From positions 1 to 7,519 of the forward strand of contig CALXUL010000232.1 of NCBI GenBank assembly GCA_944391635.1: 7,519 bases of DNA, in the 5' to 3' direction. Numbering within the stretch: the stretch's first letter is position 1; every line of letters starts with the position of its first letter. The notes under the pieces were generated by a model. It was given only the letters and a program-made list of their open reading frames with translations, had not been told where the DNA came from and did no database searches. Position numbers and translations under genes: made by a program. The stretch comes from an uncultured Clostridia bacterium. Lineage in GTDB: Bacteria; Bacillota; Clostridia; UBA1381. This document shows positions 6,876-7,519 of the stretch, piece by piece.

Positions 6876-7519
6876 TCAATTTTTTTCAGGAAGTGTAACA
6901 GCCGTACCGCCGCTTTCTATTCCAAGCTCATTTACTCTTGCCTTTACTGTATTCTCATCAAAATCAACAGTCCAAGTATCAGAAAACCTGTCTGTACTTA
7001 CAATAACCGCGGCGCAGGCTCTCATATTATCAAGCACAACCTTTTTCTTTTTATCTTCGCAAAATAGCACTATATCAACGCATAGTCCATCATCATTTTC
7101 TCTCACTTCATACTGTGGAGTATATTCACAAAACCCCAGTGCATCTACATGTATTTTTACAGAAAATCCCCGGTCTTTTACATTTATAGTTCCATTCTCC
7201 CACACCGGTACAGTTTCTCCGCAATATCCGAAAAAGAAAAATCTTATTCTTATATCTTCTGCAACAATTGTTTTATTTTGTATTTTATTAAAAACAAGGT
7301 GTTCATCGCCGCTGTCATTGGCAAAATGTATAGTAATAGTAGCGGTGCCATCTTTTTGCATACAGCTCATTTGTGCGGCAGTAAAGTCCCTGCCGTCATG
7401 AAGCACCCTCATCCACATATATCCTGGATTATCCCTATCCGAATCATAGCATATAACGTGCCCGCTTTGTTCCCAAAAATCACTCACCCCAAACGACCCA
7501 ATGCGATACTCACGCGTTC
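6876..7519 (-). CDS. Unrecognised protein, C-terminal 213 residues, partial at 5' end
   Basis: I do not recognise this protein with confidence. The frame is open to the right edge: ten residues (TREYRIGSFG) precede the in-frame GTG at 7487, which has no ribosome binding site, so the gene starts outside the window. The visible part looks all-beta, with alternating hydrophobic and polar residues (ATITIHFAN, IRIRFFFFG, FSVKIHVDALGF, LCVDIVLF), like a beta-sandwich. An early YRIGSF..SDFWEQ segment and RVLHDGRDFTAA recall C-terminal beta domains of alpha-toroid polysaccharide-degrading enzymes of the heparinase II/III-like kind; this is memory-based inference. No membrane segment is visible. It ends 25 bases before the GH105-like gene on the same strand, so the two are probably co-transcribed and work on the same glycan. 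The stop is TGA at 6876-6878. Confidence 0.7.
   Translation of the reverse strand, partial: TREYRIGSFGVSDFWEQSGHVICYDSDRDNPGYMWMRVLHDGRDFTAAQMSCMQKDGTATITIHFANDSGDEHLVFNKIQNKTIVAEDIRIRFFFFGYCGETVPVWENGTINVKDRGFSVKIHVDALGFCEYTPQYEVRENDDGLCVDIVLFCEDKKKKVVLDNMRACAAVIVSTDRFSDTWTVDFDENTVKARVNELGIESGGTAVTLPEKN

Noticed and set aside
7485..7487. GTG at 7487 as the start of the right-edge gene
   Set aside because: No Shine-Dalgarno sequence precedes it and the frame stays open to the window edge with protein-like residues, so it is an internal Val codon.
1..7519. CRISPR arrays, insertion sequences, tRNA or rRNA genes, riboswitches, catabolite-repression (cre) sites
   Set aside because: No regularly spaced repeats, transposase-like frames, cloverleaf sequences or long structured leaders were seen. 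No convincing cre consensus stood out by eye in the intergenic regions; this was not computed.

Overview
The window looks like chromosomal DNA from an anaerobic Gram-positive bacterium of the Clostridia (Bacillota). It is AT-rich, has strong AGGAGG-type ribosome binding sites and sigma-A-like promoters, and its protein families (an S11 D-Ala-D-Ala carboxypeptidase, an RqcH/NFACT protein, a GH4 alpha-galactosidase) are typical of that group. The plant-glycan enzymes suggest a gut or similar fibre-degrading niche. This is inference; no taxonomic marker is present.

Layout, left to right. (1) 1-556, minus: N-terminal 185 residues of a secreted D-alanyl-D-alanine carboxypeptidase, running off the left edge. 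(2) 648-1403, minus: AraC-family regulator. (3) 1404-1509: a compact divergent control region with back-to-back promoters and a repeated 9-mer. (4) 1510-2829, plus: GH4 alpha-galactosidase (melA type), closed by a strong terminator at 2843-2879. (5) 2966-4726, plus: complete rqcH with its own promoter. (6) 4734-4762: a hairpin shared by two convergent genes. (7) 4775-6850, minus: a 691-residue GH105/GH88-type protein with a large N-terminal extension. (8) 6876-7519, minus: the C-terminal 213 residues of an unrecognised protein, 25 bases upstream of the GH105-like gene and so probably in the same operon, running off the right edge.

How the parts fit. The AraC regulator and melA form a divergent regulator/target pair. 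The likely role is intracellular hydrolysis of alpha-galactosides such as melibiose or raffinose-type sugars, but no transporter is encoded here and melA appears monocistronic. The right-hand operon probably acts inside the cell on unsaturated uronyl oligosaccharides left by pectin or other polysaccharide lyases. rqcH and the carboxypeptidase are housekeeping genes (ribosome-associated quality control and peptidoglycan trimming) and have no evident link to the sugar genes.

No mobile element, CRISPR array, tRNA, rRNA or riboswitch was seen. No stretch longer than about 140 bases lacks a gene. I found no strong evidence for an undescribed system. The least explained items are the GH105-like protein's N-terminal half, its truncated operon partner, and the repeated motif between araC and melA.
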